Positions 62,316-64,000 of a DNA stretch of 64,000 bases are shown here, piece by piece. Source of the stretch: Scylla paramamosain (lineage: Eukaryota > Arthropoda > Malacostraca > Decapoda > Portunidae); the NCBI RefSeq assembly GCF_035594125.1, contig NW_026973704.1, positions 510,001 to 574,000 on the forward strand, read 5' to 3'. Made by a program: the position numbers and the translations under genes. Every line of letters begins with the position of its first letter. Position 1 is the stretch's first letter. Below the pieces are notes generated by a model. The model was not told the origin of the DNA. It did not search any database and saw only the letters and a program-made list of their open reading frames with translations.

Positions 62316-63167
62316 GAAAATAATAATAACTTTTACATATTATTCGTGAAATAAAAACGGTGATCATGCGACCGGGGATCAGCGACACGCGCGCCTGTGA
62401 CTCCACCACGACTGGGATAAATGTAGTAGTGGTTTATTTTTAGAGGCTGCTAATTATAAGGTAGAATAATCAGGTACGCTGAGGTCATGCATGGAGTAGT
62501 GAGTGTGAGTTATGGTGGTAGTAATGAGTGGTCAATAATGAATAAATAAATAAAATAAAAAAATATAAAAGCTAGAATGAGAAAAAGATGACACGGAAAG
62601 TTACGTGGCATTTGTCTTTCTTTTGACGACAGAGAAATGACATTGTTTTGTTTACCACACAGAACCATTGTGAAGGAGACTGACAAAACTAGAAGTGTGG
62701 GAAAGAGAAGCAGCCTGGATAGTTAACATGGCATTGGAGTTATTTCAGCTCGTGACGTGACCAGCACAGAGAAGCAATAGAGCTCAGGTTTACCACACAG
62801 AGAACCTTTACTGAAGCGATACTGAAAAAAAGATACAAGTATAAGAAAGAGATGAGAAGGAGAATTTTGTGGCTGGCTTATGTTATTTCCATCACAGAGA
62901 CGAAAATTAATATACCTTACACATAATACACAGGTTACTGTTGTGAGAAAGACGCACAAATGCAAGAAAGAGATGAGACACGGAGAATTACGTGAGAGTT
63001 GTTTTGTTTTCCCTTCACATTGCTTAGACTCGCCACTCTGGAAATCATCGTGGAAGGACAGAAAATAATAATTAAATAAATACGTGCAAGAAAAACAGAA
63101 GATAAAAATAACGTAAGATCTTGGGAATTACCACCATAGAAGGGAAAGGAAAGAAAAATCGTGAAAG

Positions 63168-63214
<47 letters not shown>

Positions 63215-63834
63215 ATCTAAGAGATAATACGGACTTTGTTACAAGGTTTGGGGTTATCAATGTAGTTTATCTTCGCCTACACTGAGGAAACATAAGAGAC
63301 AGACGTGTAGCGTACGTAATGTGTAGTCATCGCCGGACCTCACCAGACAAGAATAAATCTGAAACGTACATAAAAAAAAGCGGGATAAAGGAGGATTCCA
63401 TGCCTTACAATAGCAGTTCCCGGGAGACTTGGTCGGTGGGAGGAGAAAACAAGAAACTCCTGTGTGCGACATTGCCACAAGATTAAACAAATTAATGGTC
63501 CGCACAACCTTTTGGGGAGGCGGCTATGCGGGGGGAGGGGAAGGGAGTGAGGGAGTGTGATAGAGAAAGGAAAACATTGCGAGGGAAGGGTAAGGAAATG
63601 TGACAGGGAGGGGAAACATAGAGTGGTGTTTGTGTCTCGCAGCGTCATGATTGGATGCGTGTAGGAAGAGTGGCGGTGGTGTTAGAATTATGATTGTGTT
63701 GCTGGTGTTGGTGTTGATGGTGGTGCTAATGAGTGTGTTAAGGGTTGTTATGTTGTGGTATTGATGGTTGTAGTGGTGATTATGGTAGTGTTAGGCTTGT
63801 TATTATAATGTGTGTTAGTAGTGGGAACGGTGGT

Positions 63835-63895
<61 letters not shown>

Positions 63896-64000
63896 TAAAA
63901 ACTGCAGCAGCAGCAACAACACTAGTAGCAGCAAAAGATTATTATAAAAACTAACAGTAATGTAACTTTCTAACATGGTCATCCTTCACATAATTAGCAC
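62316..64000. other. Intergenic or intronic sequence, no gene found
   Basis: Contains (CA)n 63172-63211 and (AAT)n 63837-63893. The rest is complex sequence, with GAGATGAGA-rich repeats at 62850-62990, and no splice-bounded coding segment that I can support. Confidence 0.7.

Overview
Organism. The window reads as arthropod nuclear DNA, most likely from a decapod crustacean. It has an interstitial (CCTAA)n tract (the arthropod TTAGG telomere repeat), extreme dinucleotide and trinucleotide microsatellite content, several 5'-truncated non-LTR retrotransposons, a Mutator-like (MULE) element, and short exons with GT-AG borders in long introns. No bacterial gene, rRNA, intact tRNA or CRISPR array was found. 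The decapod assignment is inference.

Layout. 0-9 kb is microsatellite-rich, with two non-LTR remnants (3105-3814 minus; 5103-5371 plus). At 9797-9840 an ATG and 14 codons run into a perfect GTAAGT donor, a possible first coding exon. 10-27 kb is intron-like DNA with local duplications and a candidate recursive splice site/36-nt exon at 23238. 27-28.8 kb holds a TTAGG-type array (27064-27484), a C-rich spacer and a GC-rich minus-strand candidate gene with an in-frame 54-bp minisatellite and a hydrophobic C-terminal tail. 29.7-38 kb holds two copies of the main LINE family (one of 2.2 kb with a nearly complete RT region), a second RT element embedded in (ACT)n repeats, and one convincing minus-strand internal exon (34815-34940). 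A decayed ORF with two in-frame UAG codons lies at 38370-38802.

40.97-43.12 kb is an apparently intact MULE: a 464-codon FLYWCH plus MULE transposase gene between inverted arrays of a 15-16 bp repeat. 43.8-44.6 kb is a second, nearly identical copy of the (ACT)n-embedded RT element. At 44922-45064 a broken exon carries the second half of an Ig V-type domain resembling the Dpr family. 49.9-51.0 kb is an APE-type LINE fragment. 51.4-62.3 kb holds two more copies of the main LINE family, a degenerate tandem array containing a second telomere-like tract (57248-57372), and a possible terminal exon (58250-58328).

How it works together. The window looks like intronic or intergenic DNA of one or more large split genes, shaped by microsatellite growth and at least four transposon lineages. 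The strongest leads are the two RT-element copies flanked on both sides by (ACT)n, the MULE with tandem-repeat termini, the recursive-splice candidate, and the GC-rich repeat-bearing gene beside the telomere-like array. Exon calls rest on splice-site and frame logic only and need RNA data.
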